Positions 1 through 13,100 of a stretch of DNA of 64,000 nt are shown in pieces. The stretch spans positions 1,325,508-1,389,507 of the forward strand of contig VZRG01000005.1 of the NCBI GenBank assembly GCA_013397435.1. Reading direction: 5' to 3'. The notes beneath the pieces are model-generated. The model saw only the letters and a program-made list of their open reading frames with translations. It was not told where the DNA came from and searched no databases. Numbering within the stretch: the first letter of the stretch is position 1; the number at the start of each line of letters is the position of its first letter. Source of the stretch: Erythrocercus mccallii (Eukaryota > Chordata > Aves > Passeriformes > Dicruridae). Both the position numbers and the translations under genes were made by a program.

Positions 1-3000
1 AGGAGGTGAAGCCAGGTGGTTAATTAATTCCATTTTCTTCCTGAGAGTTCACACAAATACAGTTACTGCAGAACATAATTATGAAAAATGTACAACATTT
101 TAATGTGTGGGCACGAATATATTAAGGGTATTAAAGCCTGTCACGCTTATTTTGATGAGATGGATTATCTCAGAGGGCTCTTTTTCTTTTTGATGAAGAG
201 GTTTTCCCCCACCATCACCCACTTTTTAAACAAAGGCATACAAAGACACTACCTGATGCTACTGAGCAATTTTAAGAAAGTTTAATTTGTAACAGGACAC
301 ATCCGCGAAGCCTTTAGGGCTCAGTCATTTAGACTCTTACAAGAATAATAACATACATAGGTGGATAATTAGTCTTACATTACATCAAATTACATCAATA
401 AAGGTAATAATGATTGTAAGTGACTGTGTGTTGTTCAGCATAAGTTTGGAGATGTTTTTGACTGACTAGTGAATCACTTAAAGTACAACTTGCCTCCATC
501 CCTGGTTTCTAGTCATTACCTTCAAATGAAAGGTATGAATCACAAGAAAAATCAGATTGCTCCAAAGTGAGAAAGCAGCAGACCTGCAAATTCAGTATAC
601 TAGTAAGGAGACCATCAGTAAATTATATATTTTATTATAAACAATGGTATAAGAGACGGGAAGGAAGATAAAAGAGTCTTGAGTACCTGAGAGATTATAC
701 CAAAAAGCAGAGGAAAAGAGAAGAACAGAGGAAATAAAAAAAAAAAACAAACAAGCTGCAAGATACATTATTTTTCCTCCAGAAGTACTTCTGTACTTGG
801 AAAATTCTGTCCTTTCTGTAGGACAGAAAAAGAATAAGGCTCATAATACTACACAGACTTGGAATATGCTTCCTTTGATGAAAAAAGAGGTCTTTCAGTT
901 ATATTGATTGAAAATATATAAGAATTTCTTCCCCCTCTTCATTACTAGAAGCCATTATGCTAAATTGCACTGCATCATTTTAAGAAAAAAAAAAAAAAGA
1001 AAATTTAGCAGCTACTGTTACAAGAGTGTCAACTAATTCACTTTTCATAGTTCCCTTTCCAAAAAAGGCAATAGACATATCCAGATTAAAAGTATTATTT
1101 TAAATACTGTGAGTTTGGATTACTGTTGCCATCTTTCACAGTTTAGTTTGTTTGGACAAATTATTAAATCTGTAGCCATTTGTAGTAAGAAATTACCATC
1201 TTTGAGCATAAGATCAAACTGGAACATCAGTGCATTTAAGATGTGCTGCTGTACTATTTTACCTGTATCTAGGCATAGTTTTCATTTCCTAATAATGTGT
1301 GCAAACACAAGATACTTTCTACCTGTGCTCATTAAAACAGAAGAAAATTTGTAATTTTTTGATTTTAAAAAGTTTCCCAGAAATATGATTGCATAAAGCA
1401 ATTACATTATTATGAGACTGTTTTATTATTCATTTTTATCTGTTGTAATTTCAATAGGGGATAAGTTAATTCTGTGTTCTCTCACTTTATTACTTTCATG
1501 ATGAGGTTGCACTGGGGAGAAATTTAGTTTCATTTCATCTAAAAAAACTGCTCATATCAGCATGTACATTTCAACAGTTTACACCTCCTCTTCTACCCTT
1601 ACTTACCTCAAACATATCAGATTTCTACCTTTCAGTTCAATGTAACACACACTTGTGCCAGAATAAAGTTTAGATGGGATTCAAATAACAAAAGAGAATA
1701 AAAAGATGGGCTGATACCAACGACTACAACCCTATTTATCTCCTACAGAGCCACAAATCATGTCTCCAGAAAGTGGGATATAACAATTACTCTTCTGCTA
1801 CTGTCTCAAGAGGAATCATTCTGTAATGCTCCAGCAAAAGTATTACAGAGTAGCAGCATAAACAGTGTTCACTGTGTATCACCAGAGTTTTAAATATCTA
1901 AGCATTTACTTGAGGGAACAAGGAGCCTTTTCCTTCCTGAAGGCCAAGCAGAATGTGAGAACCTTGGGTGGGCCATGCATTAAAGATACATCTTTATGTT
2001 ATCCATGAACACACAAAAAATACATAGGACCAGGTCACATAAGTCATTGAAAGTCTGTGCATTCCCCTGCTCTGCAGCTCGGCAACACTTTCAACCTGAC
2101 AAGTGCCAAACTGAAACTTGGGGACTTAGTAAATCAAGGCAAAATTATTTTATTTCAGCACAGCACTGCAGCCAAGCCCTAAAACGGCACAAGGGCCAGT
2201 CACGTCTTTTGATCCCTTATCAATACTCAGCTCATTATGGCCTCATGCGTCCTCCATGCCAACGCTCTTCCCTGATTCATGATGAGGATAAGCCCAGATT
2301 GTTAACTTCTCCAATTTTTGTTTTACTTTTTGTTTGTTTTGTTGGGAGGGGGTTGACAGTTTACTTTTCCAGGTACCTCTTCAGTTAAAACAAAACCAAC
2401 AAAAAAATATCCAACAAAAACAAAGGATGTTTGACTGAGGGGATTGAGTGTACCCTCAGGAAGCTCACAGATGACACCAAGCTGGGTGGGACATTGATCT
2501 GCTGGAGGGTAGGAAGGATTTGCAGAGGAATCTGAACAGGCTGGATTGATGGGCAAGGCCAAGGGTGTGACATTCAACAAGTCAAAGTGCCCAGTCCTGC
2601 CCTTGGGTCGCAACAACCCCAGGCAGCACTATAGGCATGGGAAGACAGGCTGGAAAGTGGCACAGTGGACAAGGACCTAAGGGTACTGTTTGACATCCAG
2701 CTGAACATGAGCCAGTGTGTGTCCATGTGGCCAAGAAAGCCAATGTCACCCTGGCCTGTATCAGCAATGGTGTGGCCAGCAGCACCAGGGCAGGGATTGT
2801 CCCCCTGTGCTCGGCACTGGTGAGGCCACACCTCAAATCCTGCATTCAGTTTTGGGCCCCTCACTGCAAGAAAGACACTGAGGGGCTGGAGCGAGTCCAA
2901 AGAAGGGCAACAGAGCTGGTGAAGGATCTAGACAGTGAGTTTTGTGAGGAGTAGGTGAGGGAGCTGAGGGTGTTTAACCCAGAAAAAAGGAGGCTCAGAG

Positions 3001-5030
3001 AGGACGGACCCAATTGCTCTTTATAACTGCCTGAAAGGAGGGTGTAGCCAGGTGGAAGTCAGGCTCTTCTCCCAGCAACCACTGACAGGATGAGAGGACA
3101 TAGCCTCAAGCTGTGTCAGGGGAGGTTCAAGTTGGAAAATAAGTATTTCATTACAGGAAAGGTTAAGCATTGGAAGTTTGCCCAGGGAGGTGGTGGAGTC
3201 ACCATCCCTGGAGGTGTTCAAGAAACAACTGGACGTGGCATTTAGTGCCATGGTCTTGTTGACAAGGTAGTAATCAGTCACAGGTTGAACCTGATAATCT
3301 TAGAGGTCTTGTCCAGCCTAAATGATTCCTCGGTTCTGTGACTCAAAATCAAAACAATAATAAAAACCTAAGATTGTATAACACCAGCACTTCTGTACTT
3401 GTCTCAAGGGTGGACTACTGATTACATATATTCTGAATATGGCATGTATGAACAAAAGTTTCCAAAAGGTCATGTAGCTTGGACTCAGTATAGGTGAATC
3501 TAAAATAAGTATAAATTAATACGCCCATTTCCTCCCCCACTGAATAAACACTAGTGATCTTAGAAAACAGTCACATTATCTAACTATCAAAAGCATCAGT
3601 TTTACAGCAAATGATTATTGAGTACTAAAGACTACATAGTTGCGTGAAGCAAGCAAAATATTAAAGATCAAAAACACAGTCTTACAAATAATTTACCATA
3701 TATTTTTCCTGATCAGCTCTATGTTTTATATTTTTGGTCTTCCTGGTGAAGCAAAGACATAAAAATAAATTTATTCTGGCAGCCAATCAAAATTTCTTTT
3801 GACATGAAATCAATTGTTTGCTTATTTCAGAGTAAGAAAATACGTTGCAGTTAAACCATGCAATGAAATAAAATGTTACTTCATGATAAAAGTTTTGTGG
3901 ACTTCACTTCAAAATCTCACTTCACTTCACTTATGGAACTTGCTTCAAACTCATTTTTTCCTCTTTAACTATTTTGAAGATCTAACATGATGGATTAAGT
4001 ATGAACTGGCATGTCATTTCATACACACACTTTTCAGGAAAAAAAGGAAAAACAAGAAAATATATTTTGTTGTGGGGAAAAAACCCCAAACCACCTTTAT
4101 TTAGGACATGTGGGCTCAGTTCCAAGAGACATGTGTTATCTTGGAAAACGTATACACTGCCTTCATCCCTCAGGCTCCTTCAAAATAAGCCTTTCATCTA
4201 TTTACACTGCAAACTGTTTGGAGCATAAACGTCTGAGCTAAAATTACCCAAGTAAGTCTATATTTTCTAATACAACAAGGTTCTGTGCAGGGTTCCACTG
4301 GGGCCTTTATATAGTAGAGTCAGAATTAATAACAACTGTGCACTAATCAAATGATAAATTCTTAAAACTGAAGGGACAGGAAAGAAAAAGCCTCCAAAAA
4401 CTACCTTCAGAATAAATGTATGAATATAACTCAATTTGCCACAGGCATTTTGGACTGATATTATTCAAAAACTTTAAAAACTAGCCACATATTTTCAATT
4501 ATTTAAAGAAAAAATGTCTAAAGGTCCAGCACTTTTTTCTAGGGTGGCATATGGTGGGTTTGACTCTGCACCACAACCAATTTGTATTCAGACACAGGGC
4601 AAAATGGGAGCTGCAGAGAGCCATCTCACAGGTCCACAAGTACTAAGTTTAGTACAAATTAAACATGCAGAAGAAAACCTTTGACATCCAAAACCTACCT
4701 ACAGTTCCTGCTAGACTTTATGTTGTGGGAAATCAAATGCTGCAGACCTCCACAATACAGCACATGCATTCTGCTTCAGGTTTGCCCCATGTACAACCTA
4801 TTCTTGTATCAGCAGTTTTCAAAGCAGGAACATCTGTGTTTGTTTTCTGAAAGCAAGAAAGCTTCTGCAGGGAAATTTACTGTCAGACTTCTCCACTTAG
4901 CTCCAATATTCCCCAACATACACTGATGTCAGAATTATTGTACCAGTGCCCCATCAGGTATGAAAATTATATAATTTTGCAGCAACTGAAAAAATAAAGT
5001 TCAAAAAGCTTTTCTTTGTTTTCATTTTAC
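1..5030 (-). other. GADL1 intron 6, part (non-coding)
   Basis: This intron sequence starts at the exon 6 donor (5030) and runs out of the window. It is AT-rich with simple A-runs (for example near 736 and 985) and a CR1 insertion at about 2435-3343, annotated separately. A short inverted repeat lies at about 806-829 (TTCTGTCC / GGACAGAA). I see no exon, RNA gene or conserved motif in the remainder. Confidence 0.85.
2435..3343 (+). mobile_element. CR1 LINE, 5'-truncated, about 0.9 kb, antisense to GADL1
   Basis: This is a non-LTR retrotransposon copy. The plus strand starts in ORF2 with sequence resembling CR1 (GGGATTGAGTGTACCCTCAG, then GATGACACCAAGCTGGGTGG). It continues through the end of the reverse transcriptase ORF, which is broken into several frames. 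A frame at 2715-2954 carries recognisable pieces such as VAKKAN, LACISNGVAS, PLCSALVRPHL and FWAPHCKKD. The copy ends with the CR1 3' region (CCCAGGGAGGTGGTGGAGTC, then GTCTTGTCCAGCCTAAATG) and a tail like ATTCCTCGGTTCTGTGA. Multiple frameshifts and stops show it is inactive. It lies within GADL1 intron 6 in the opposite orientation. The 5' edge is approximate. Confidence 0.95.
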
Positions 5031-5146
5031 CTCTTCCGAAGCAAAGAGAACTAGTCTTGGCAGACCTGAAAGCCCTTTCTCCTTTATCTCAGGGCAAAAT
5101 TTGTACCTTGCTAAGTTCATAGCATACATATTAGAAACAGAGCCAC
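5031..5146 (-). CDS. GADL1: GADL1 exon 6 (GGSVSNMYAMN, PLP-phosphate region)
   Basis: This exon is 116 nt. The acceptor is tctctttttgcag (from 5147) and the donor is gtaaaatg (5023-5030). It encodes GGSVSNMYAMNLARYKFCPE, then IKEKGLSGLPRLVLFASEE, and ends on a complete codon. GGS.SNMYAMNLARYK is the family segment contributing to PLP-phosphate binding. It is followed by the conserved KG....PRL.LF.S.E, which runs into CHYS in the next exon. That next exon (CHYSMKKAASF in mammals) was looked for between 1 and 5030 on the minus strand and not found, so intron 6 extends beyond the window and the gene is cut there. Confidence 0.97.
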
Positions 5147-6591
5147 CTGCAAAAAGAGAAATACAAGTATTGTATTAGCCACAGCATGAGTACCTTTCCT
5201 GCATCTGAGTGCTTGACCTATGAAGGGAAAAATAAACCCCACAGGCATCCTAGTGATGCATCCATCACAGTTTATTTCCTCCCCTGAAGGCAACATACAT
5301 AAAATGAACCTTGAGCTCTGCAGCAGGCATGGAAACAGCCTGTTTGGATGCTCTTTGGGGATATTTCCTGAGGAATAAGAGTTGTGCCCAAGCAGTCCTT
5401 CCCAACAGAGAAAACCCTGCCACAGCACCTTCCCCTCTACACTGAAGCAGAGCAAGCTCAGTTGCCTGCACCGAGCTGAGAACCTTGGAGATTTCTTGGG
5501 AAACCAGGCCTCAGAGGACCATGGGACAAAAAGGTCTTTGGAAAAAAAAATCCCAAAAACAAACATGGCGATTGGGAACTGAAAGATCTGCAAGGTAAGA
5601 TCTGGACAAGCTTTATTCACTCAGGTCAGGTTTTATTCACCTAGAAGGACAAATCCAAAGCAGTAAGAAAAACCCTTATATAAAACTAGAATCAAAAAAA
5701 GAGGACAATTCATTTATCTTCTCTGATTAGACCACTAAGTTTCAAGCCAAGAAGAAATTCTTCTTTAAAAGTAAGGCTTCTACCAAAAATACACATCAAA
5801 TGTGGAAAAAATATCCATACCAGTAATATATTTTTAAAACAGGGATTTTTAGCTTATTTATTTTTCTACTACTCATGTGTAGGCTATAATTACTGACTTT
5901 GTTTCAGTTTGAGAGGGGGAGTTTAAACCCATTTACTCATTTAATTTCTCTTCTCACCCTCAAAATAGATATAAAAGCTTCACATCTAGGCCAATTATTT
6001 GTTGTCTGAATAATATGTGGAATATCACCATTATGGTTCATTATTTCAGTGCAGTGGGCTGAAATACTGGCTTACAGAACATTTGAAAAACACGGTTCAT
6101 CAAGCAGCTTAAGAAATATCTGTTTGGCCTGCCTTATCTCAATGTTTAATAAAATTATAAAAATTCAAATGAGTTAAGATCCTGTAAACTCTTGGTCCCA
6201 CAGTTCATGGGCAGGATACACAGATCTATGCCCTCAGGCACCACAAGTTGGCATCCAGCACATAAATCAGCTCCTTGTCTGTCAGCTAAGTTGACTCCTT
6301 CCAATGAGGCTGTTGATATTGTTAATAAGGTCAGGAAGGGCATAAACTACAAACAATTAATTTCAAATAATTCCATATAATTCTATTTAATGTAGAAGTG
6401 TTTTCATTTATTCACTGGCCAGAATTGCCAAATTATTAGTAGAAACACATAAGATAAGCCTAGATTAAATAGTTTTGCATATCACTACACTTTTGCATGC
6501 ATTTTCAAATATTCTGTGACTCCAATGTTCATAGAACTAATAGTAATAGGCAGTCTACATTGACTCAGCTTGAGGTCTGAACTGTTCCTAC
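5147..6591 (-). other. GADL1 intron 5
   Basis: This is a 1445-base intron with clean GT/AG ends and AT-rich sequence. An open frame of 167 codons on the minus strand at 5117-5620 runs across the exon 6 acceptor in a different frame from the gene and has no recognisable protein similarity, so it is not called. No repeat or RNA gene is seen. Confidence 0.85.
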
Positions 6592-6698
6592 CTGGATTAA
6601 ATATACCATCCCCTTCTTCCCAGCCTATGAATTCAATCATTTTCTTGATGACTGCTTCTTCCACCAGCAGAAACACAGGGGATACTTCATATGTGTAT
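6592..6698 (-). CDS. GADL1: GADL1 exon 5 (YTYEVSPVF block)
   Basis: This exon is 107 nt. The acceptor is atttctctttag and the donor is gtaggaac (6584-6591). After completing the Val codon it encodes YTYEVSPVFLLVEEAVIKKM then IEFIGWEEGDGIFNPG, with the last Gly codon split. The YTYE..PVF block followed by GW..GDGIF.PGG is conserved across animal GAD, CSAD and GADL1 and leads into the PLP phosphate-binding segment. The version seen here (SPVFLLVEEAV, KKMIEFIGW) agrees with GADL1 and differs from CSAD (APVFVLMEEEV). Confidence 0.97.
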
Positions 6699-7303
6699 CT
6701 AAAGAGAAATAATAGCATGATAATTGTTATTAAAACTACAGAACTCATGGCACAGAGCATTGCTAGAACTAGGTAAAGGCTTCTTGCACCTTTCTCTAAT
6801 CTATCAGCAGCTGATCACCACCAGCAGTAGGACTCTAAACTAAAAACATTATGGATCTGATCCAGTAGAATAATTGCCTAGTTTCTGGCAGCATCTCATT
6901 GACACTTCCATTCTCAAAGTAACGCACCAGGAGTTTGTTCTTAATGTAGGTCATATGCTTAAATTTCAGCTTTACATTTGCAAGTAAACAGTAGACAGGT
7001 CTTTTAAATTTGCATTTAACTCTGTGCAGAATGTCTCAAAGGAATGAACAACTAAGTCTGATTAATTCATTTTTATATAATAAGTAAGGTAAAAGTCTAG
7101 GTTTAATAGCATTAAAAAAACCTCCCCTCTTAAACCCCATCTTCAGCCAATCAGAATCAGTCTGTTTTCTCTTCCAAAGCCTTGCACAATTCCTACCTCT
7201 TCTGTAACACTGAAAACAGAAATCAGAATCAAGGAAGCAAAAAAAGCTGTTATTTCCAAAACCATGATAATTCGTCATCAAGAGGACAAAGAACCACACT
7301 TAC
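6699..7303 (-). other. GADL1 intron 4
   Basis: This is a 605-base AT-rich intron between exons 4 and 5, with donor gtaagt and a pyrimidine-rich acceptor. Nothing else is recognised in it. Confidence 0.9.
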
Positions 7304-7394
7304 ACACTGGGGTTCAGTGCTTCTGTAATGAAACGAGCCACTAACGAGTAATAATCTATTCCAGCATACAGCTGATTGAAAAATCTCGGATGAT
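7304..7394 (-). CDS. GADL1: GADL1 exon 4 (HPRFFNQLYAG motif)
   Basis: This exon is 91 nt. The acceptor is tgtattttcag and the donor gtaagt is close to consensus (7298-7303). With the base from exon 3 it encodes NHPRFFNQLYAGIDYYSLVA followed by RFITEALNPS, and ends with GT of a split Val codon. The HPRFFNQL motif is a signature of the GAD/CSAD/GADL1 family and lines the substrate side of the active site at the dimer interface. Ile where the mammalian protein has Leu (YAGID versus YAGLD) is a conservative change. The open frame continues past both splice sites, so an ORF-only view would misplace the ends. Confidence 0.97.
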
Positions 7395-9060
7395 CTGAAA
7401 ATACAGATGAAAAGCAAGTGACAGGATATACCAGATAAGAGAACATACACTCCCTTTCAGTTGGATGCTGATCATTGTAATCCACAATTGACTCCTTTCT
7501 CTCAGTATTCTCAGGATTTGCTATCCTTTCCTAAAGTTAGACATTCGTTTGAAAGTAAATTTATTAAGCACTTTCAAACCTCAAAACATGTCTTGAGAAA
7601 TGCAAGTGGTGTACAGAATAAAAGTGAGTTCTTCACAAGTTTTATAAATCAAAAAATAAAAGGGATTGACAACTGAATATAGATAGTGGCTTTAAACAGG
7701 GATTTGGAGAGGCCACAATTGATGCTTAGCCAAATTTTGCTAAGCAGTAGAATACAGGAACCTGCTGATCCCAAGCAGCTGCGTTTTTTCTCCCACTAAA
7801 GTCTCAACACAGAGAGAGAGGCAGTCTAACAACTTGGAAAAATCTGCTGCATACTTAAAATCAATGAGAAGTTAAGAGAATTTGTTTACCTGCCTTGAAA
7901 CACTGAGACTGAAACACTAATTTTGACAAAATTCTATACCATTGCTGCCTATAAAAATAATTCAGTTCAACAGTGGGGCCACCACTTAAATTTTAATCCA
8001 TAGCGCAGCATTTTTACATGCAAAACCAGGTAAACAGTATGCCTCTATTTATATTATATCTGGGGCTTCAATAAATGTCTATACTCAAAGACTACTTGCA
8101 TAGCATATATTTATATATGCTGTCCTTTCTAGGGTGACATAGTGTAACAAATTAAAGGCAATTTGCAAAAGTTAGATAAACAGAACATCTTCCACTAACT
8201 CAGTAATTATATCTGCATATTACTAATACACTACCCCTGCAGATCAGTAATCTTTATGGTTTTCAAAGGCATAAATTCCCTCTCAAAATTATTTTACAGT
8301 TTTATTCTGCAGCAACAGTGACTATAGCAGGGAATGCAGCCCAGAAATGCACAGCTAACTACATCAAATGTCTTTCTTACTTACCAAAATACAGCCTAAG
8401 CCATACAACATCTGAAATCCTGAGCTACTGATTCACAGTGCTGTTTCCTGAACAGATGTTGTTCATCCTTTTTCACCAAGATTGAATTACCCTGCACATG
8501 CTACAGAAAAGTTAGCTGTAGAGAACTAATCCTGCAGAGCTGTGGCATACTGTCTCTGAAACACTGCAGGCTCTCTTCTCATGGTGTCTGGAACAGGAAT
8601 TACTGCCTATCAGCAAATTAACACCCTGCAAGACTACTGCTCAAATAGAACAATAATAAATGAAGGATAATCATCACTAAGAACATATGAGGGCAATGAT
8701 GGTGACTCCAAATCTCATCACTCAGACAGCAGGAAATCACACAAAAAGGTCCTTCTCCTGCCTATTTTGATAAACTGTTATATCATTTGTTTAAGTGACT
8801 TTCTCAAGACTTCAAAATGACAGAATCTACTATTAATGCAAATGGCATTACATTAATTATTTTTGATTAATTTGCCATTATTACATATTTTTAGCCAAAC
8901 CTATGGTGACCAGAATTCAGTCAAGCAACTGTTTGCACACTTGTAAAGGCAGGAGGGAAACAAACATTCACACTCCCAGCTCCCTGAAAGGTGACAGAGC
9001 TTTGTAAACATTATCCTAAGTTAGCATGCAGAGCAACTGTGCTTAAAATCCCATTCCTAC
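7395..9060 (-). other. GADL1 intron 3
   Basis: This is a 1666-base AT-rich intron. The stretch at about 8815-8900 is dense in TAAT/ATTA and ATGCAAAT-like words (homeodomain and POU type), but this is weak evidence in AT-rich DNA. No repeat or RNA gene is recognised. Confidence 0.85.
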
Positions 9061-9187
9061 TGGTTTTGACGCTGTATTTTATAACATCACGGCAGAGCTG
9101 CAGGATCTTCTGATGACATTCTCCAGTGTCCCTCATTTCCAGGTCAAGAATCTGCTTAAGCTTTTCAGGGGCTTGCCATTCACAGAC
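9061..9187 (-). CDS. GADL1: GADL1 exon 3 (start of decarboxylase domain)
   Basis: This exon is 127 nt. The acceptor is catcactag (immediately above 9187) and the donor is gtaggaat (9053-9060). It encodes VCEWQAPEKLKQILDLEMRD, then TGECHQKILQLC, then RDVIKYSVKT, and ends with one base of a split codon. VCEW..PE.LKQ.LDLE and YSVKT are shared by GADL1 and CSAD and mark the beginning of the pyridoxal-dependent decarboxylase domain. The split codon completes as AAT (Asn) with exon 4. The polypyrimidine tract is weak, but the position and phase fit the family. Confidence 0.96.
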
Positions 9188-9981
9188 CTAGTGATGGGGA
9201 GCAAGACAGACATAATCAGTGAACAGCTTAGTCAGGAGCAAGAGGTTACAGAGGTACAAAGTAATCACCCTATTCAGCTCTGCTTTCCCAAAACTTCCCA
9301 TGCCAGGGCAGCATGCCACCAGAAAATATATCCAGTAAACTGGCCTCATGGGATGTTGGTTTTTTCATGTCTCGGGCAACATTCAAGCATTAGAGTGGGA
9401 AATGCTGAAAGGCAGAAAAGAAAGAGGCCTGCAGCTCAAATTTTGTCCTTAGCCAAGGATTTGTAATCACAGCATTTTCAGATGCTGTACTGCCAAGAGG
9501 TGGGAGCAAGCAGTGCATGCCCAGAGGCAAGCATGGTTTATTTGCAGGACCTCTTCCCATACAGCCTCTTAAGCTGGTTCTTCAGAACCCATAGCAATCT
9601 TATAATGTTGTCCTTTCACAGTGGTACCACACCCACTTTCCTCTTTCTCCAACATCAGTGACACTGAGAAGCAAACAAATAACCCCACTCCAAACATGAA
9701 AAACACTACAGCCATTTGTGATCTCAAAGAAAATGTATTTTTGTATTCTGAGACAAAAAAACACTGCCATTTTCTGGCAGATATGTATGCTAATTATGTT
9801 ATTGGAAGGGTTTATAATACATTCTTCATTAATTTGTAAGGCTGTATTTTACTTTGGAGCCAAGCACAGACTAGGAGCAATTTTGAGGCTACTTAGAGTG
9901 CAATAAAATACAGCTTATAAAAAATTGATTTATTGTTCACTATCTTCACTACAAAGTCTCAACAACACTCTATGGCTTTAC
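9188..9981 (-). other. GADL1 intron 2
   Basis: This is a 794-base intron between exons 2 and 3. The open frame on the plus strand at 9113-9466 is the antisense of exon 3 plus intron and is not a gene. Nothing else is recognised. Confidence 0.9.
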
Positions 9982-10151
9982 CTTTTCTGTTACATCATCC
10001 GCTTTCTGGACAACTTCTTCCATTATAATCTTACAGGCCTTTTCCACAAAATTCTCTCCAGCTTTTGAGTCCATTATTGGACCATTTAGGATTACCCCAT
10101 CCACCAAAACAGCACTCTTCTTCTGGAGCATCTCCTGCTTGCCAACACCAA
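9982..10151 (-). CDS. GADL1: GADL1 exon 2 (N-terminal region)
   Basis: This exon is 170 nt. The acceptor is ctcttacag (10152-10160 on the plus strand) and the donor is gtaaag (9976-9981). After a 2-nt split codon it encodes GVGKQEMLQKKSAVLVDGV, followed by the rest of the N-terminal region and ending in DDVTEK. The block VLVDGVxLNGP, then KAGE.FVE.AC.IIMEEVV, is characteristic of GADL1 and lies before the decarboxylase fold proper, in the helical N-terminal segment that takes part in dimer formation in this family. The exon ends on a complete codon and exon 3 begins with one (phase 0). No stop or frameshift is seen. Confidence 0.96.
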
Positions 10152-13100
10152 CTGTAAGAGAAATAAGTCATCATTAAAGCAAGGATAAATAAGTAATAAA
10201 CTAAAAAAATGTTATTTCACTGCTGGAGATTTAGTCAACTTAAGGAAAAACTCACATGGACTTTTTATCTGTAGAAAAATCCTAGATTTTGGCTGTAGAA
10301 TCTTTACAGACAAAAAAAACCCCCATATTAGTTCAAACACAGACTGTTATTCTGTAGGCAATAATAGCCTACTTGTATTGTATCTACCGCTTTCTCTAAC
10401 ATACAAAAGCACGCAAGGGACCTTCCAAACACAGAGGAAAATACAGTTCTGGCTTAGAACATGTTATAGCTGTATAAATACAAATACAGTGAAAGATAAT
10501 GGGCATTTTTCTTAGCTGAAAATGTTACCCTACACAAGCCATCCCTCTGCTCTCACTTTTTCAGGAAATAACTTTTAGTTTTGTTTCCTGTATCTTTATG
10601 CTGCTCCTTCCCACTAGCCAGAACTCTTGCTCAGAGTCTTCTGCGTTCTTTGCAGAGTGCTTCACCGACCCACACTCCATGAAAATAAAACCTTTCGATG
10701 TCACATACCTGTACTTCTTTCTGCTCTTATCCTATTAAGTGCCCTCAGTCACTAATTACAGCAATCTGCTGGGCAGATAATCTTGTTTATTCCTTTCTCC
10801 AGTGATGATCTCTTTCCCCTCCCTCACCTTTACCCAGGAGATGTACTCTCCTGCTGTGTTCCGTAAAAAAAATTTTTACTTCCTCCTTTACACTACCCCT
10901 GAAAGCTCATCCAAGATGCTTGTAAGACACTGGCCAATAGTGGCAACTACGTATCTCTTTCATGTATTGATTTCATATGGCAAGATCAGGACTCAGTTTT
11001 CATCAGCGTGAGGATGAAGATGAAATTGAGACATTTGGAGATATCAAGGGAAGAGATATTTGAAACAGTATCACGCTGAAAGAGAAGCGGTGACTACTGT
11101 AGCCAAATTATCTGGGTTACAGGCAGTGTCTGCTCACTGATCCTGCTCTAGAATAGCTAAGATCTATAAAGCCAGGCAGCACTGCCACTATGGGCTGTCT
11201 TCATTTACAGTGAGGATAGTGCAAGGCTGGGGTGTATGGAGAAAGTTCTATGCCCAAAGCAGCTTTATCTAATTGCTTTGCTTTTGGCTCCACTTCCAAG
11301 GTAGAGAAGACAGGTGGCTCTTTCACAGGTCTAAACAACTGAATTTCCAGAGGGCTGCCAGGCACTGCAGTCTGACACATTCATCATGCTTATCATAATT
11401 ACAGCACCTCATGCACAGGAGGACATAGAAGAACAACAGTGCTGCTTAGAAATGTGCATCACTTCAAGCTCCATTGATGAAAGAAACCCTGCTAATCCCA
11501 AGAGCTTTTATTTTCTGATGACTCTGAAAAGCCATTCAGTTCACTTTGACTTACCAGTGAACTGATACGACAAGATGAAATTCTAACATGAGATGGGACC
11601 TCACACTTCTCATAATGCTGCCAAAAATTACATCCCCCCCTGCCCTCTCCTCCATGCATTTCTGAAATTACTTCTGGTTTTAATCCAAATGGGCAGCATA
11701 CTAAATTTTTCTGAACAGAGTAAGCTTCAGCCCATTGTTATAGGAAAAGCATCAATGTTCTTACTGGAAAGATGGAGAACAAGCAGCAAAGAGCATTAAA
11801 TCTTCAACAGGCAAAGAGGGAAAATCACAGACATCAAAAATGTCAATTCTCATCATGCTTTCCAGCACACCGCAGCAGAGGCACTGTAAAGAAACTGCAG
11901 CTTTGAAAAAGTCTTAGATGTTTATCTCTGGAAACACAAGCTAGTAGGTCAACTTTACAAGATTTAAAACCCCGGGTATTACCAGGAAATGGGAGGCATC
12001 AGAGCTTTGGGCAGAGAGAATAGAGAGTAATTTTGTGTTGAGACTTAGTTATTTGATGCATAAATACTGCCTTAACTACTATTCAGAGTTTAGCAAAAAC
12101 ACAAAAAAGAATTTCAACCTTAACAACACCTGGAGAGTCTATGATCTCTTTGTATGCCAAAGGTGCTTTGTTTCTATGAAAAAGAGGACAGGATGTGAAA
12201 AAAAAACAACTGTGTGGGACATTAATATCTATTGCAGAGCACAGATATTGATACTTCCTTTGGTTACAAGCAGAAGACACGGTGGAGCAAGAGAACTCAC
12301 TAATTCTTAAACTCTCTTTTTTTGTTTGTTTGGGGTATTTTTGTTGTTGTTGCTTGGTGGATTGGGAGTTTTATTCTCCTTCAAATTCTCAGGTGTCTGC
12401 TAGAAGCAGAGTTGTGAAAAAGGTTTCTATTGGTAACCCCCTGAGCCCTATTCCTGTCACTTTTGTACAGAGATGAGATTCTAATATTTCCATGACTTTA
12501 CAATGATCTTTTTACAGGAATTCTGCAAAAGCAGAACTTTACATTACTTTTTCTACTGGGTCTTTTGGGAATTGAGTCATAGGTCTAAGACATTTCTACT
12601 TGAAGCAGGTCTGTTCACCTCCACACACAGTTTTACAGTCTCCCTAGGATGCTTTGTGGATCGTGAGGAAGAAGATATGATCTGGAAAACAGGTGATGGT
12701 CTACCCCTAGCCCCTACATCTGTTTTGGAGCTTGAGCACAGTCTATGAAAGAAAGGTAAAGCAGAGAGGTTAGAAGGAAGAGATGGAAGACAGATTTCAT
12801 TTCAACAGCATTTTACCTGTGTAAAGCTCCAGCAAAGAGTTCATAACTTTGCCCATATTTTATTTCATGGAATAGTACTCCTTGCAATTATTTACTTCCT
12901 CAATAATTTTTTGGTTATCACTTATAATTTGAATCTGAATTTGTTGCAAATTCTGCCCTTGGAATACACTGTAAGACCATTACTTGAAATTAGCTGAAAC
13001 AGTTATTTCACAATCTGGCACTAAATCAAGCCCCATGAACACATTTTTCTGAGGTAGTCTTCAGGTTTTGGGAACTACTACTGATACATACACTTTTCTC

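Noticed and set aside
2574..2900. Overlapping minus-strand frames of 108, 87 and 97 codons at 2.3-2.9 kb
   Set aside because: They are antisense shadows of the CR1 element, which is coded on the plus strand.
5117..5620. 167-codon open frame on the minus strand overlapping exon 6
   Set aside because: It is in a different frame from the GADL1 exon, has no family similarity and sits mainly in intron 5.
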